NCBI GenBank assembly: GCA_019242465.1
Contig: JAFAVL010000761.1
Location: forward strand, 1-11,595
Source of the DNA: Chroococcidiopsidaceae cyanobacterium CP_BM_RX_35
GTDB lineage: Bacteria; Cyanobacteriota; Cyanobacteriia; Cyanobacteriales; Chroococcidiopsidaceae
DNA length: 11,595 bases
Reading direction: 5' to 3'
The position numbers and the translations under genes are program-made. Within the stretch, counting starts at the first letter, position 1. Each line of letters opens with the position of its first letter. Below, one piece after another: positions 1-7,763 of this stretch. The notes under the pieces were generated by a model, which saw only the letters and a list, made by a program, of their open reading frames with translations, was not told the origin of the DNA and searched no databases.

Positions 1-1452
1 ACTTTCCCCGTCCCGGCTTTCTTCCCCGTTAGCCGAATTTTGTTTCTGATTGTAACTAACCAGGTCGTTTAGAGTAAAGCCATCATGTGCTGTAACGAAG
101 TTAATGCTGGCATGAGGTCGCCGCCCTTTAGTTCCATATAGGTCAGAGCTGCCAGTGAAACGATAGGCAAGTTCTGCTAATTTGCTATCCTCACCTCGCC
201 AGAAATCCCTTACGGTGTCCCGATATTTGCCATTCCACTCTGACCAGAGAAGCGGAAATTGACCGACTTGATAGCCACCTTCCCCAACATCCCAGGGCTC
301 GGCAATTAGCTTGACATGAGATAGAACAGGATCTTGGTGAATGATATCAAAAAAAGCCGACAGACTATCAACTGCATATAGCTCTCGTGCCAGAGCCGAG
401 GCTAGATCAAAGCGAAAGCCATCTACATGCATTTCCTGCACCCAATACCGCAGGCTGTCCATAATTAACTTCAGGACTTGTGGATGGCGCACGTTTAAGG
501 AATTGCCACAACCTGTAAAGTCCATGTAGTAACGAGGCTGATCTTCCACCAAACGATAATAAGTGGCGTTATCGATGCCTCGAAGACAGAGAGTCGGACC
601 TAAGTGATTGCCTTCTCCAGTGTGATTGTAAACTACGTCTAGAATCACCTCAATTCCGGCAGAATGTAGAGCCTTAACCATCTGCTTAAACTCGCGGACC
701 TGACCTCCTAGAGTTTTATCTGAACTATAAGTAGTGTCAGGGGCAAAATAATTAATGGAATCGTAACCCCAGTAATTGCAGAGCCCCTTATCAACAAGAT
801 GACCTGGATGAGACAGGAAGATATGAACCGGAAGTAGCTCCACTGCTGTGATCCCGATACCTTGGAGATGGGCGATCGCGGCTGGATGCGCTAGTCCTGC
901 ATAGGTACCACGTAGTGCTTCAGGGACATCTGGGTGGAGCTTGGTGAAGCCCTTCACGTGAGTCTCATAAATGATGGTTTCGTGCCACGGTATTTGCAGT
1001 AGCTGGTCATTCCCCCAATCAAAAGACTGATCAATGACAACAGCTTTAGGGATGAGGTGGGAGTCATCAAGATTAGAAAAATCTAAGTCTGCTTCAGGAG
1101 CATCTAAAGGGTATCCAAAGATTTCTGGTCCACATACAAGATCGCCATCAATTGCCTTGGCATAGGGGTCAATCAAGAGTTTGGCGGGGTTGAAGCGATG
1201 ACCTAAAGATGGTGTGTAGGGACCATGCACTCGGAATCCATACCTTTGACCAGGGCCGATTCCTGGTATATAGCCGTGCCAAACAAAATCACTGGATTCG
1301 TCCAAGAACAGACGTGTCTCTTGACCCTTTCTGTCAAACAAACAAAGCTCGACGCCTGTTGCATTTTCCGAGAACAAGGCAAAGTTTGTCCCTTTGCCAT
1401 CCCAGGTTGCTCCTAGGGGATAGGATCTGCCAGACCAGAGTGCTAAATACAT
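1..1452 (-). CDS. glgX: Glycogen debranching enzyme GlgX, 3' end cut off by window edge
   Basis: This is a GH13 isoamylase-type enzyme that hydrolyses alpha-1,6 branches during cytoplasmic glycogen breakdown. The 484 visible codons are open to base 1, so the C-terminus lies outside. The N-terminus ([19 protein letters not shown]) begins a CBM48-like domain of about 100 residues. The four GH13 regions follow in order: DVVYNHT near residue 271, GFRFDLAS near 347 (Asp nucleophile), AEPWD near 384 (Glu acid/base), and TAHDGF near 455. All key catalytic residues are intact. The ATG at 1452 is chosen because the conserved N-terminus starts there and the frame is closed by TAA shortly upstream; the only alternative is a TTG five codons earlier. 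No clear Shine-Dalgarno is visible. It faces away from the next gene, across a 524-base spacer. The family call is firm; GlgX rather than the archaeal TreX name follows from the bacterial context. Confidence 0.95.
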   Translation of the reverse strand, partial: MYLALWSGRSYPLGATWDGKGTNFALFSENATGVELCLFDRKGQETRLFLDESSDFVWHGYIPGIGPGQRYGFRVHGPYTPSLGHRFNPAKLLIDPYAKAIDGDLVCGPEIFGYPLDAPEADLDFSNLDDSHLIPKAVVIDQSFDWGNDQLLQIPWHETIIYETHVKGFTKLHPDVPEALRGTYAGLAHPAAIAHLQGIGITAVELLPVHIFLSHPGHLVDKGLCNYWGYDSINYFAPDTTYSSDKTLGGQVREFKQMVKALHSAGIEVILDVVYNHTGEGNHLGPTLCLRGIDNATYYRLVEDQPRYYMDFTGCGNSLNVRHPQVLKLIMDSLRYWVQEMHVDGFRFDLASALARELYAVDSLSAFFDIIHQDPVLSHVKLIAEPWDVGEGGYQVGQFPLLWSEWNGKYRDTVRDFWRGEDSKLAELAYRFTGSSDLYGTKGRRPHASINFVTAHDGFTLNDLVSYNQKQNSANGEESRDGES

Positions 1453-1976
1453 GTTTGAGAATGTCAATTATTTTATTCAACTAACAACTAGCCTTCAGCT
1501 ACAGATACTTACCTAAAAATAGATTTTCTTTTTTGTTAAGCGCGATTCACTCACTTGATAGCTCTGCTCTACGTTAGTTTTACTGACGAGAATAGGCTTG
1601 GATTTAAGACTTTTCCTGAGTTAATACTGGACAAACAAAACAAACTGCCTTGAGCATTTGTATCACTTAATCGATATGAATTTAGGTCTTGGCAAGTTGG
1701 TTTTGGATAATTATCACAGTTAGTTGAATCACGCTTGTCAAATAAATTGTGTAGCCGATAACAAATGCCAAAGTATTGCGACTTGGTAAGATAATTTGTA
1801 TCCATAAATACAAAAACTAGAATTACTGCTTGAACTAATTCCGCAATTTGCGACCGCGTTTATGCGGTCATCGCTGCTTTCACAACAATAGTGCAAAGGC
1901 GGTGCACCAATCACTCTAAGGTGGTTAATCTAATAAGGGAGATCTTACACAGCTGTTTCAACCAAGGAAGATCGCT
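1453..1976. other. Gene-free divergent spacer with small hairpins
   Basis: The spacer lies between the divergent glgX and MDR genes, so promoters for both should be here, but I find no box pair good enough to call. It holds two perfect inverted repeats: a 7-base TTTGTAT/ATACAAA stem with a 6-base loop (1795-1814), and a 6-base GACCGC/GCGGTC stem with a 6-base loop (1852-1869). A minus-strand frame of 78 codons (1805-1569) has no recognisable motif and no ribosome site, and I do not treat it as a gene. Confidence 0.6.
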
Positions 1977-2966
1977 ATGGCAAAAATCGTCCGGTTTCAC
2001 ACAACGGGGAGTGCTGATGTTCTTAAGCTTGAAGACCTCCCTACTCCTGAACCTAAAGAGGGCGAGGTCCGGCTCAAGGTTGAAGCAATTGGTCTCAACC
2101 GTGCCGAAGTCATGTTTCGTGAGGGGCGGTATTTAGAGGCACCAAATCTACCATCAGGGCTTGGCTACGAGGCGGCAGGAGTCGTGGAGGCTGTGGGTCC
2201 TGGGGTTAGCGACATCCACGTTGGTGACAAGGTAAGCACTATCCCTGCTTTCTCTATGAGAGAGTATGGCGTATATGGAGAGAGCGTAGTGGTTCCAGCG
2301 CATGCTATAGCCGTCTATCCAGAAAACCTATCTGTTCAGGAGGGGGCTGCAATCTGGATGCAGTACCTCACAGCTTATGGTGCCCTGATCGAGTTTGGTA
2401 AGATGAAAAGCCAAGACTACGTCCTAATTACTGCCGCCAGCAGTAGTGTGGGCTCTGCGGCTATTCAGCTTACTAAGGCTCAGGGGGCTGTTGTGATCGC
2501 CACAACTCGAAGTGATGCTAAGAAACAGCTGCTCCTTGATGGCGGAGCTGACCACGTCGTCGTCACAGACGAAGAGGATTTGCCATCAAGGATAATGGAG
2601 ATTACCTCTGGACATGGAGCTGACTTGATCTTTGACCCAGTAGCTGGTCCGCAGCTAGAAACGCTAGCTCAGGCTGCTGCCCACGGCGCGACTATCTTTG
2701 AGTATGGTGCTCTCAGCCCAGCAGCGACGCCCTTCCCACTTGTGCTTGCCCTACAGAAAGGTCTAACTGTGCGGGGCTACACGCTGTTCGAGATCAGCAC
2801 CAATCCCGAAAAGCTTGCCCGAGGCAAAAGTTACGTTTATGACAACTTGAAAGCAGGGAAACTCAAACCTATCATTGACCGGACCTTTCCCCTTGACAAC
2901 ATTGTCGAAGCTCATCGCTACATGGAATCCAACCAGCAAAATGGCAAGATTGTTGTAACAGTATAA
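1977..2966 (+). CDS. Zinc-independent MDR oxidoreductase (quinone oxidoreductase-like)
   Basis: This 329-residue protein has the normal length of the medium-chain dehydrogenase/reductase superfamily. A GroES-like N-terminal half (about 1-125, with GLGYEAAGVVEAVG near 62-75) precedes a Rossmann half with the nucleotide-binding turn AASSSVGSAAIQ near 154, a variant of the usual AxxGGVG. The whole protein contains no cysteine, so it lacks the four-Cys structural zinc lobe and a catalytic Cys ligand. That places it with the zinc-free quinone oxidoreductase branch, although automatic annotation often says 'zinc-dependent alcohol dehydrogenase'. The substrate is unknown; NADPH-dependent reduction of a quinone or activated carbonyl is inferred from the family. 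AAGGA lies 8-9 bases before the ATG and supports this start. A second gene begins 29 bases after its stop in the same direction, so the two are probably co-transcribed. Confidence 0.88.
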   Translation: MAKIVRFHTTGSADVLKLEDLPTPEPKEGEVRLKVEAIGLNRAEVMFREGRYLEAPNLPSGLGYEAAGVVEAVGPGVSDIHVGDKVSTIPAFSMREYGVYGESVVVPAHAIAVYPENLSVQEGAAIWMQYLTAYGALIEFGKMKSQDYVLITAASSSVGSAAIQLTKAQGAVVIATTRSDAKKQLLLDGGADHVVVTDEEDLPSRIMEITSGHGADLIFDPVAGPQLETLAQAAAHGATIFEYGALSPAATPFPLVLALQKGLTVRGYTLFEISTNPEKLARGKSYVYDNLKAGKLKPIIDRTFPLDNIVEAHRYMESNQQNGKIVVTV

Positions 2967-2995
2967 TATTTGCTTAAGCATTAGGGGCAGAAGCT

Positions 2996-3880
2996 ATGGC
3001 AAGACCAATCCGCATTCTGTTGCAGACGACCATTCCGAAAACGGAAGATGACTGGAGTATTGAGCGGTTCTCTTTGTTGCGCGACTATCTTGAGTCCCTT
3101 AAAGACGAAGCGGGTAATTTACTATGCGAAGTAACAGCTCGTAACCGGGAAGCAGACGCTGACGGCAATGATCTTGTTTTAAGCCAACTCGACCGCTCAA
3201 ATTTCGATGAGCTATGGCTATTTGCTGTGGATACTGGCGATGGTCTAACGAAAAAAGACTGTGCAGGCATCAACGCATTTCATCAACGCGGCGGTGGTAT
3301 CTTCTCAACACGCGACCATCAGGATTTAGGCTGCTCCATTTGCAGTCTCGGCAGCATCGGTGCATTACACTTTTTTCAAACACACAATCCAGACCCTGAT
3401 GAGTCTCGACGCTGCATTGACGACATTTACACGAAAACTATTTCGTGGCCCAATTATCATTCTGGACGCAACGGCGATTATCAAAAGATTATACCCTTAG
3501 AGCCCGTTCACGAACTCTTACACAACCCGGTATCGCCTTCTAAGTTCATCGAATTTTTGCCAGCCCATCCCCACGAGGGTGCAGTGGGAATTCCTGATGG
3601 GGAAAAGAATGCCCGCGTCATTGCTGTGGGCAAAAGCTTGGTTTCTCATCACTCATTCAATCTGGCTGTAGCTGTAGAGCATGTAAAGGATGGGCAGGGC
3701 AGGGTAGTAGCTGAATCAACTTTCCACCATTTCGCAGATTACAACTGGGATACGGAGATGGGCTGTCCAAGTTTTGTTGATGAGCCTCCCGGTGATGGCA
3801 TGGAGACAGAGCCACGCGCTCTTGAAGATGTTAAAACTTACGTGCGAAACTTAGCCTTGTGGCTGGTTCCGGCAAGCTGA
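2996..3880 (+). CDS. ThuA / class I glutamine-amidotransferase-like protein of unknown function
   Basis: This 294-residue cytoplasmic protein has no signal peptide or membrane segment. The stretch FDELWLFAVDTGDGL near residue 71, followed by GGGIFSTRDHQDLG near 100-113, resembles the core strand and Gly-rich turn of ThuA-like or class I amidotransferase-like folds. TFHHFADYNW near 241-250 resembles a C-terminal motif I associate with ThuA-like proteins. The classical amidotransferase nucleophile elbow (G-x-C-x-G) is not obvious. Cysteines in GCSIC near 113-117 are the nearest candidates. Amidotransferase activity should therefore not be assumed. AGGGG lies 9 bases before the ATG. The 29-base gap from the MDR gene suggests one transcript, perhaps acting on the same small molecule. 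Fold assignment is from motif impression only, and the function is unknown. Confidence 0.7.
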   Translation: MARPIRILLQTTIPKTEDDWSIERFSLLRDYLESLKDEAGNLLCEVTARNREADADGNDLVLSQLDRSNFDELWLFAVDTGDGLTKKDCAGINAFHQRGGGIFSTRDHQDLGCSICSLGSIGALHFFQTHNPDPDESRRCIDDIYTKTISWPNYHSGRNGDYQKIIPLEPVHELLHNPVSPSKFIEFLPAHPHEGAVGIPDGEKNARVIAVGKSLVSHHSFNLAVAVEHVKDGQGRVVAESTFHHFADYNWDTEMGCPSFVDEPPGDGMETEPRALEDVKTYVRNLALWLVPAS

Positions 3881-3941
3881 GAACAAGTTTTCGTCTGATC
3901 TACAAAACCTCTCGGCTAGCTGAGCAGTGTATTGTAATGAA

Positions 3942-3979
3942 TGACAATCAGTTAGTTTGTGTTGACTAGCTGGTTGTCA
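3942..3979 (+). terminator. Long imperfect hairpin, possible terminator
   Basis: Bases 3942-3955 pair with 3966-3979 to give a 14-base stem with a 10-base loop. Twelve pairs are Watson-Crick and two are T.G. The T.G pairs would hold in plus-strand RNA but become A-C mismatches on the minus strand, so the structure favours plus transcription, downstream of the MDR/ThuA-like unit. No T-tract follows, so it is not a classical Rho-independent terminator. It lies between convergent genes, and an RNA-end stabilising role is also possible. Confidence 0.4.
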
Positions 3980-4022
3980 AAGTCTTGATTGATAACTATA
4001 ACTAGGAGAAAAATTTCTGGCT

Positions 4023-4544
4023 TTAATTCCCCTTAGTTCTATGTTGCTGCTTTTGCTTTAGCAACGTACAACCGGCCAAAACCCCCAGGCTTAGCGTGCC
4101 TACCACAAATGATGGTTCGGGCACGGTAGCTGCCACAGAAAAGGTGGTTAGCCCTGTAAAGGCATTATCATCACTCTGGAGAGCAAATTCAAAGTAGCCA
4201 CTTGCATCTTTATAGAGGTTATACGAATTCCCTCCTGTATTGTAAATCAACCCATTTTCGTCTAACTGCAGAGAATTATTTGATAGTAACAAGAGGTTAT
4301 CATTAATGACACTAGGAGATGCCAGGGAATCTATTGTAACTCCATTTCTCTTTCCATTAATACCCGTAATTCGATAACTACTTGTGGCTGGATCGTAGGG
4401 ATCAGTTGTTAACTTTCCATTAGAAGTTACACCCGTACCAGAGTAAGAAAAATCAAAGATTGCGGCAGTTGCAGGAGTAGCTTTCATAGCTACTAAGATG
4501 GCATAGCTAGTGATGGTGACTGCTAGCTTTTGGTAGATATTCAT
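4023..4544 (-). CDS. PEP-CTERM sorting-domain secreted protein
   Basis: This 173-residue exported protein has an N-terminal signal peptide (hydrophobic stretch about 8-20, likely cleaved near ATPATAA, residue 28). The short mature domain opens FDFSYSGTGV, rich in Ser, Asn and Thr. The C-terminus is a textbook PEP-CTERM tripartite signal: VPEPS, then a hydrophobic segment (FVVGTLSLGVLAGCTLL), then a basic tail KQKQQHRTKGN. By family knowledge, proteins with this tail are processed by an exosortase and end up in the envelope or extracellular matrix. The biochemical function of this one is unknown. GAGAGGA just upstream of the ATG is a good ribosome site. It begins 41 bases after the phoD stop on the same strand, so shared transcription from the phoD promoter, and hence phosphate control, is likely but inferred. 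Confidence 0.88.
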   Translation of the reverse strand: MNIYQKLAVTITSYAILVAMKATPATAAIFDFSYSGTGVTSNGKLTTDPYDPATSSYRITGINGKRNGVTIDSLASPSVINDNLLLLSNNSLQLDENGLIYNTGGNSYNLYKDASGYFEFALQSDDNAFTGLTTFSVAATVPEPSFVVGTLSLGVLAGCTLLKQKQQHRTKGN

Positions 4545-4585
4545 TCAATCCTCTCTTTTAGGACAAGTTAGTTAATCTGAGTTCA

Positions 4586-6346
4586 CTACTTTGCAGGCGT
4601 ATTGATCTGGAAACCCAAGATATGCCGCACGTTACCTGCTTGAGCTGGTTCTGGGAAAGTATTAGGTTGATACGAGTTGATGCCGTAGGTATTCACAGAA
4701 AGTGAATTGCCATCAGCACTGATGTCAAGAGTAACGTAATTAAATGTATCGGGCGAATAAAAGTCCACAGGCTGGCGCAAAGCATCAGCATTAGGATCGT
4801 TCTCGCGGTAAACATTCTGGAGACCGGGATAAGTCGGATCTAAACCGATAGGGTCGATTCCTTGTGCCTGCTCGCTGGCAACAAGACTATTTGTCAGCGA
4901 TAGAATGTTGTTGAAGCTATGGTCTGTAATCGCATCAGGACCACCTGCACCGATGGGACCAGCCACAATTGTGAAGGTATAAGGAACACGAGTCCGGCTA
5001 TTTGGATCTGCTGGATTAGCTAGATACGTTAGCTCATTAATGCGGTTTTGGTGGTCATCAGTGCTGAGAAAGACAACATTATTGATGTGATAATCTGCAA
5101 TGAACTTCAACAGTTTATTCCGCTCAGCCCGATATCCACCGACCCAGGATTTGCCACCATCGCCTCCCACCTCATCAATAGGTGATGAAACGGCAACGAT
5201 TTTCCAGCGTACATCCTCTTGTTGAGCCACAAATAACGTTTTTTCCAACCACTTGAGTTCAGTTTTTCCCAGCATCGTTCGATTGGGGTTGTCTGCCCGA
5301 GGACCAGTATCATCAGCCCCTGACGCTGTCTTTAGGCGGATGTCGCGGTAGGAACGGTCATCCACATTAACAAAGAGACAATTTGCGCCCCACTGCTGAG
5401 TGTAAAAGAGCTGCCTTGTGCCATTCGTGCGCGGGTCATCTGGTGCTAAAACATTTCTCTCCAAAATTGGCTCATAGTCGCTGTAAGCTTGCTCCAACAA
5501 CTTGAATCCATTTGTTTGATTGATAAACGTGCCAGTTGTGTTAACATCATTGGCTGGATCGCTAGCATCTACGCCTTGACCAGCAGGTGTTCCAGGAGGT
5601 GCACCACCATTGATAAACTGCTTGTTGCCTAGTTCGTGGTTGTCAAGCAGAGTATAGTTCCCTTGGGAGGCAAAGAAAGTTTGGAGACCAGTAAAACCAC
5701 CAGGTGTGACTGGTTCTAACTGTTCGAGATACTTACGTCGATAGTCGCTCAGGGCTTGAGTAGGGTTAGTGAAGGGGTCAGCTGTTGCAGGAGACAAACT
5801 GCTCTTAGTCTCGTAAATTGTGTCACCAATAAAGACAAAGAAGTCTAAATTGAGCTGATTGAAGTCTTTCGTTGAGCTATATGGTCGCCATTGACCGTCC
5901 GCATCACCACTAAAACCAAACCTGACAGCTACTCTATCAGTCTTCTTTGGTGCCGTTTTGAAAGTGCCAACCGGACTCAGCTTGCCATCAGAAGCTTGAA
6001 AACGATAGTAGTAGCGAGTAACGCTCGATAGACCCGTCACCTGGAGCTTCAGGGTATAATCCCGATTAGGATCGGTTACCCCACCATATGTATATAACTG
6101 TGAACCAAAGGATGAATTGGGAGAGACTTGAGCGGTCAGATTGCTGACAGTACCCTGGTTTGTGTTTGAGTCTGCAGTCCGAGTCCAGAGGACAACGCTA
6201 GTATCTGTAGGGTCGCCAGCAGCTACTCCATTGTAGAGAGTCTCAGCCTGAGCTAGCCTAGCGAACATCACCGAACCCCCCGTGAGCCCTGTTACCAGAC
6301 ATAGGGACGTCAAAAGGCTAGGGCGGGAACACGCTCTTATTTTCAT
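4586..6346 (-). CDS. phoD: Secreted PhoD-family alkaline phosphatase / phosphodiesterase
   Basis: This 586-residue protein releases phosphate from organic phosphomonoesters or diesters outside the cytoplasm. An N-terminal signal peptide ends at about AQA34; there is a basic stretch early on but no twin-arginine pair, although B. subtilis PhoD is a Tat substrate. A fibronectin-like PhoD N-domain (about 37-132, VVLWTR near 52) is followed by the metallophosphatase domain. Metal-site motifs visible are FSGDADG near 144, FIGDTIYE near 172, LLDNHELGNK near 234, and LSTDDHQNR near 428. These depart from B. subtilis PhoD: the DDHE motif reads DNHE, and no Cys sits at the first metal motif where the Fe-binding Cys would be expected. 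It is thus a divergent PhoD subfamily. Three TTAA repeats at 11-base spacing upstream suggest Pho-regulon control. The PEP-CTERM gene follows in the same direction. Confidence 0.9.
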   Translation of the reverse strand: MKIRACSRPSLLTSLCLVTGLTGGSVMFARLAQAETLYNGVAAGDPTDTSVVLWTRTADSNTNQGTVSNLTAQVSPNSSFGSQLYTYGGVTDPNRDYTLKLQVTGLSSVTRYYYRFQASDGKLSPVGTFKTAPKKTDRVAVRFGFSGDADGQWRPYSSTKDFNQLNLDFFVFIGDTIYETKSSLSPATADPFTNPTQALSDYRRKYLEQLEPVTPGGFTGLQTFFASQGNYTLLDNHELGNKQFINGGAPPGTPAGQGVDASDPANDVNTTGTFINQTNGFKLLEQAYSDYEPILERNVLAPDDPRTNGTRQLFYTQQWGANCLFVNVDDRSYRDIRLKTASGADDTGPRADNPNRTMLGKTELKWLEKTLFVAQQEDVRWKIVAVSSPIDEVGGDGGKSWVGGYRAERNKLLKFIADYHINNVVFLSTDDHQNRINELTYLANPADPNSRTRVPYTFTIVAGPIGAGGPDAITDHSFNNILSLTNSLVASEQAQGIDPIGLDPTYPGLQNVYRENDPNADALRQPVDFYSPDTFNYVTLDISADGNSLSVNTYGINSYQPNTFPEPAQAGNVRHILGFQINTPAK

Positions 6347-6387
6347 TACCTAATAACTATTATTTTGAGATTGACTAAGCAAATTCA

Positions 6388-6431
6388 ATACTATTGAGGT
6401 AGTATTAACACTGAGTTAAGAAAATTTTAAA
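6388..6431 (-). promoter_or_regulatory. Putative Pho box (PhoB/SphR) and -10 of phoD
   Basis: Read toward phoD, three 8-base units TTTAAAAT, CTTAACTC and GTTAATAC are separated by 3-base spacers, so TTAA recurs at exactly 11-base intervals (6427, 6416, 6405 on the plus strand). A weaker fourth unit with TCAA falls on the same period (6394-6397). The cyanobacterial SphR/PhoB consensus is (C/T)TTAA(C/T)(C/T)(T/A) repeated at this spacing. A possible -10, TAGTAT, lies 8 bases after the third unit, overlapping the fourth. The box sits 56 bases upstream of the phoD ATG, as expected for an activator site that replaces a -35. Confidence 0.72.
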
Positions 6432-6556
6432 ATTCGATAGAGTTAACTAGACCTCCCCTTTTGCGGAAAGAAACAGGGACGGGTTAGGCAGAGAACTACG
6501 CCCTGCAAATGCTACAACAGGATTATTGAATTTGCATTAGCAGTAGAGAGCAAGCC

Positions 6557-6997
6557 ATGAGCGAAATTTACTTGGCAGATTTCAATTCGTGGATTGACCG
6601 AACAGTACAGCTATTGCGGGAGCGTCGCTGGCATGAGATTGACCTAGAGACTCTGATTGAAGAGGTTGAAGACTTGGGCAAGAGCGAACGGCGGGGAATT
6701 GCTAGTCAGCTGACTCGCCTTTTACTACATTTGCTCAAGTGGCAATAGCAACCTCAGCGCCGTTCGGATAATTGGCTAGATTCCATAACTGATGCTCGTA
6801 CCCAAATTGAGTTAGCTATTGAAGATAGTCTCAGTCTTAAAAACTATCCCAGAGAGCAACTTGCAGATAGCTACCAACGCGCACGTCGTCAAGCCGCTAA
6901 GCAAACAAGCATACAGGTTTCAGTGTTTCCAGAGGAGTGTCCGTATTCTCTAGAGTTGATATTGGATGAAGACTGGCTACCACAAGAAAATAAGTAG
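6557..6997 (+). pseudogene. DUF29 family gene interrupted by one amber codon
   Basis: The first 63 codons (MSEIYLADFNSWIDRT to LLHLLKWQ) are a typical DUF29 start. They end at TAG (6746-6748). The same frame then continues uninterrupted for another 82 codons (QPQRRSDNWLDSITDAR to DEDWLPQENK) and stops at 6995-6997. The total of 146 codons is the usual DUF29 length, and the join KWQ-[stop]-QPQRRSDNW corresponds to the family's KWQYQPQRRS, so a Tyr codon (TAT or TAC) appears to have become TAG. DUF29 proteins are small, soluble, highly multiplied in cyanobacteria and of unknown function. The gene is probably inactive, and the decay is recent because the downstream half has no further lesions. 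Amber readthrough or a sequencing error are alternatives. A weak GAGAG precedes the ATG. Confidence 0.88.
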
Positions 6998-7130
6998 CAA
7001 ATTCTTCTGCCACTCATAAACAAAAATTTTTGAATTGAGAATATCTTACATTAAAGCTAGTCGAAGCGCTTCTGGGTATGAGTGATGAGATGAGCAAGTA
7101 CGCTTCCGGTCGTAACAGGAGATAAGTAAG

Positions 7131-7715
7131 ATGAATCCACTGACTCTAAAGATTATTTTCATAATTGGGACTGTATTAAGTCTTGTGATTCGGATTCCCT
7201 ATCAGCGAGACCAACAAAAGAACACTGTTATCGATGACCGAAAAACTGATCGAGAGAAGGTAATTCTCTTCCTGATATTTGTTGGAATGCTGCTCCTACC
7301 CTTTACGTTTGTCTTATCTCCATGGTTGAACTTTGCAAACTACAGTCTTCCAATCTGGGCGAATACATTAGGGGTTATCACTTTTGCGATCGCGCTTTGG
7401 CTATTCTGGCGTGCTCATGATGATTTGGGTAAGAATTGGTCGCCAACGCTACAAATTCGAGAAGGGCATACATTAATAACCAATGGCGTTTATCACAACA
7501 TGCGTCACCCGATGTATACCTCTGTCCTGTTATGGTGTATGGCACAAGCGTTATTGCTGCCGAACTGGATTGCAGGACTGGCTGGACTCGTCAGTTTCAG
7601 CATTGCCTATGCGACACGAATCAACCAAGAAGAACAGATGCTGCTCGATCAATTCGGCGATGAGTATGAAGTTTACAAGCAACGCACAAAACGACTAGTA
7701 CCATATTTGTTCTAA
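7131..7715 (+). CDS. Integral-membrane isoprenylcysteine carboxyl methyltransferase-like protein
   Basis: This 194-residue membrane protein has hydrophobic segments at about 4-22, 45-66, 74-94 and 130-160. The ICMT/PEMT-like signature is in the C-terminal half: LITNGVYHNMRHPMY (about 115-129), then EEQMLLDQFGDEYEVYKQR (about 166-184) and the usual basic end TKRLVPYLF. In characterised relatives the RHPxY and E-E elements form the S-adenosylmethionine pocket at the membrane face. Bacteria generally lack prenylated CaaX proteins, so the substrate here is not isoprenylcysteine by necessity; a lipid or small hydrophobic acceptor is equally possible. AGGAG lies 9 bases before the ATG, supporting this start. 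It stands alone, between a DUF29 pseudogene and convergent crtD. It contains one HIP1 site. The family is clear, the substrate unknown. Confidence 0.85.
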   Translation: MNPLTLKIIFIIGTVLSLVIRIPYQRDQQKNTVIDDRKTDREKVILFLIFVGMLLLPFTFVLSPWLNFANYSLPIWANTLGVITFAIALWLFWRAHDDLGKNWSPTLQIREGHTLITNGVYHNMRHPMYTSVLLWCMAQALLLPNWIAGLAGLVSFSIAYATRINQEEQMLLDQFGDEYEVYKQRTKRLVPYLF

Positions 7716-7733
7716 ACCGTTTGTTGTTTTGCA

Positions 7734-7748
7734 AGCATCCCGCATGCT
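7734..7748. other. Short hairpin between convergent genes
   Basis: AGCAT and ATGCT pair across a 5-base loop CCCGC in the 48-base gap between the methyltransferase-like gene and crtD. The stem is only five bases and there is no T-run on either strand, so a terminator role is weakly supported. Confidence 0.25.
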
Positions 7749-7763
7749 CTCTTATGGGGAGTG

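Noticed and set aside
1203..1484. Plus and minus frames inside the start of glgX
   Set aside because: They are shadows of the glgX frame, which carries intact GH13 motifs throughout.
1569..1805. 78-codon minus-strand frame in the glgX-MDR spacer
   Set aside because: It has no ribosome site, no recognisable domain and a composition like the AT-rich spacer.
6504..6536. TGCAAAT/ATTTGCA inverted repeat before the DUF29 gene
   Set aside because: It has seven bases per arm with a 19-base gap, is AT-rich and has no matching known operator; it is likely chance.
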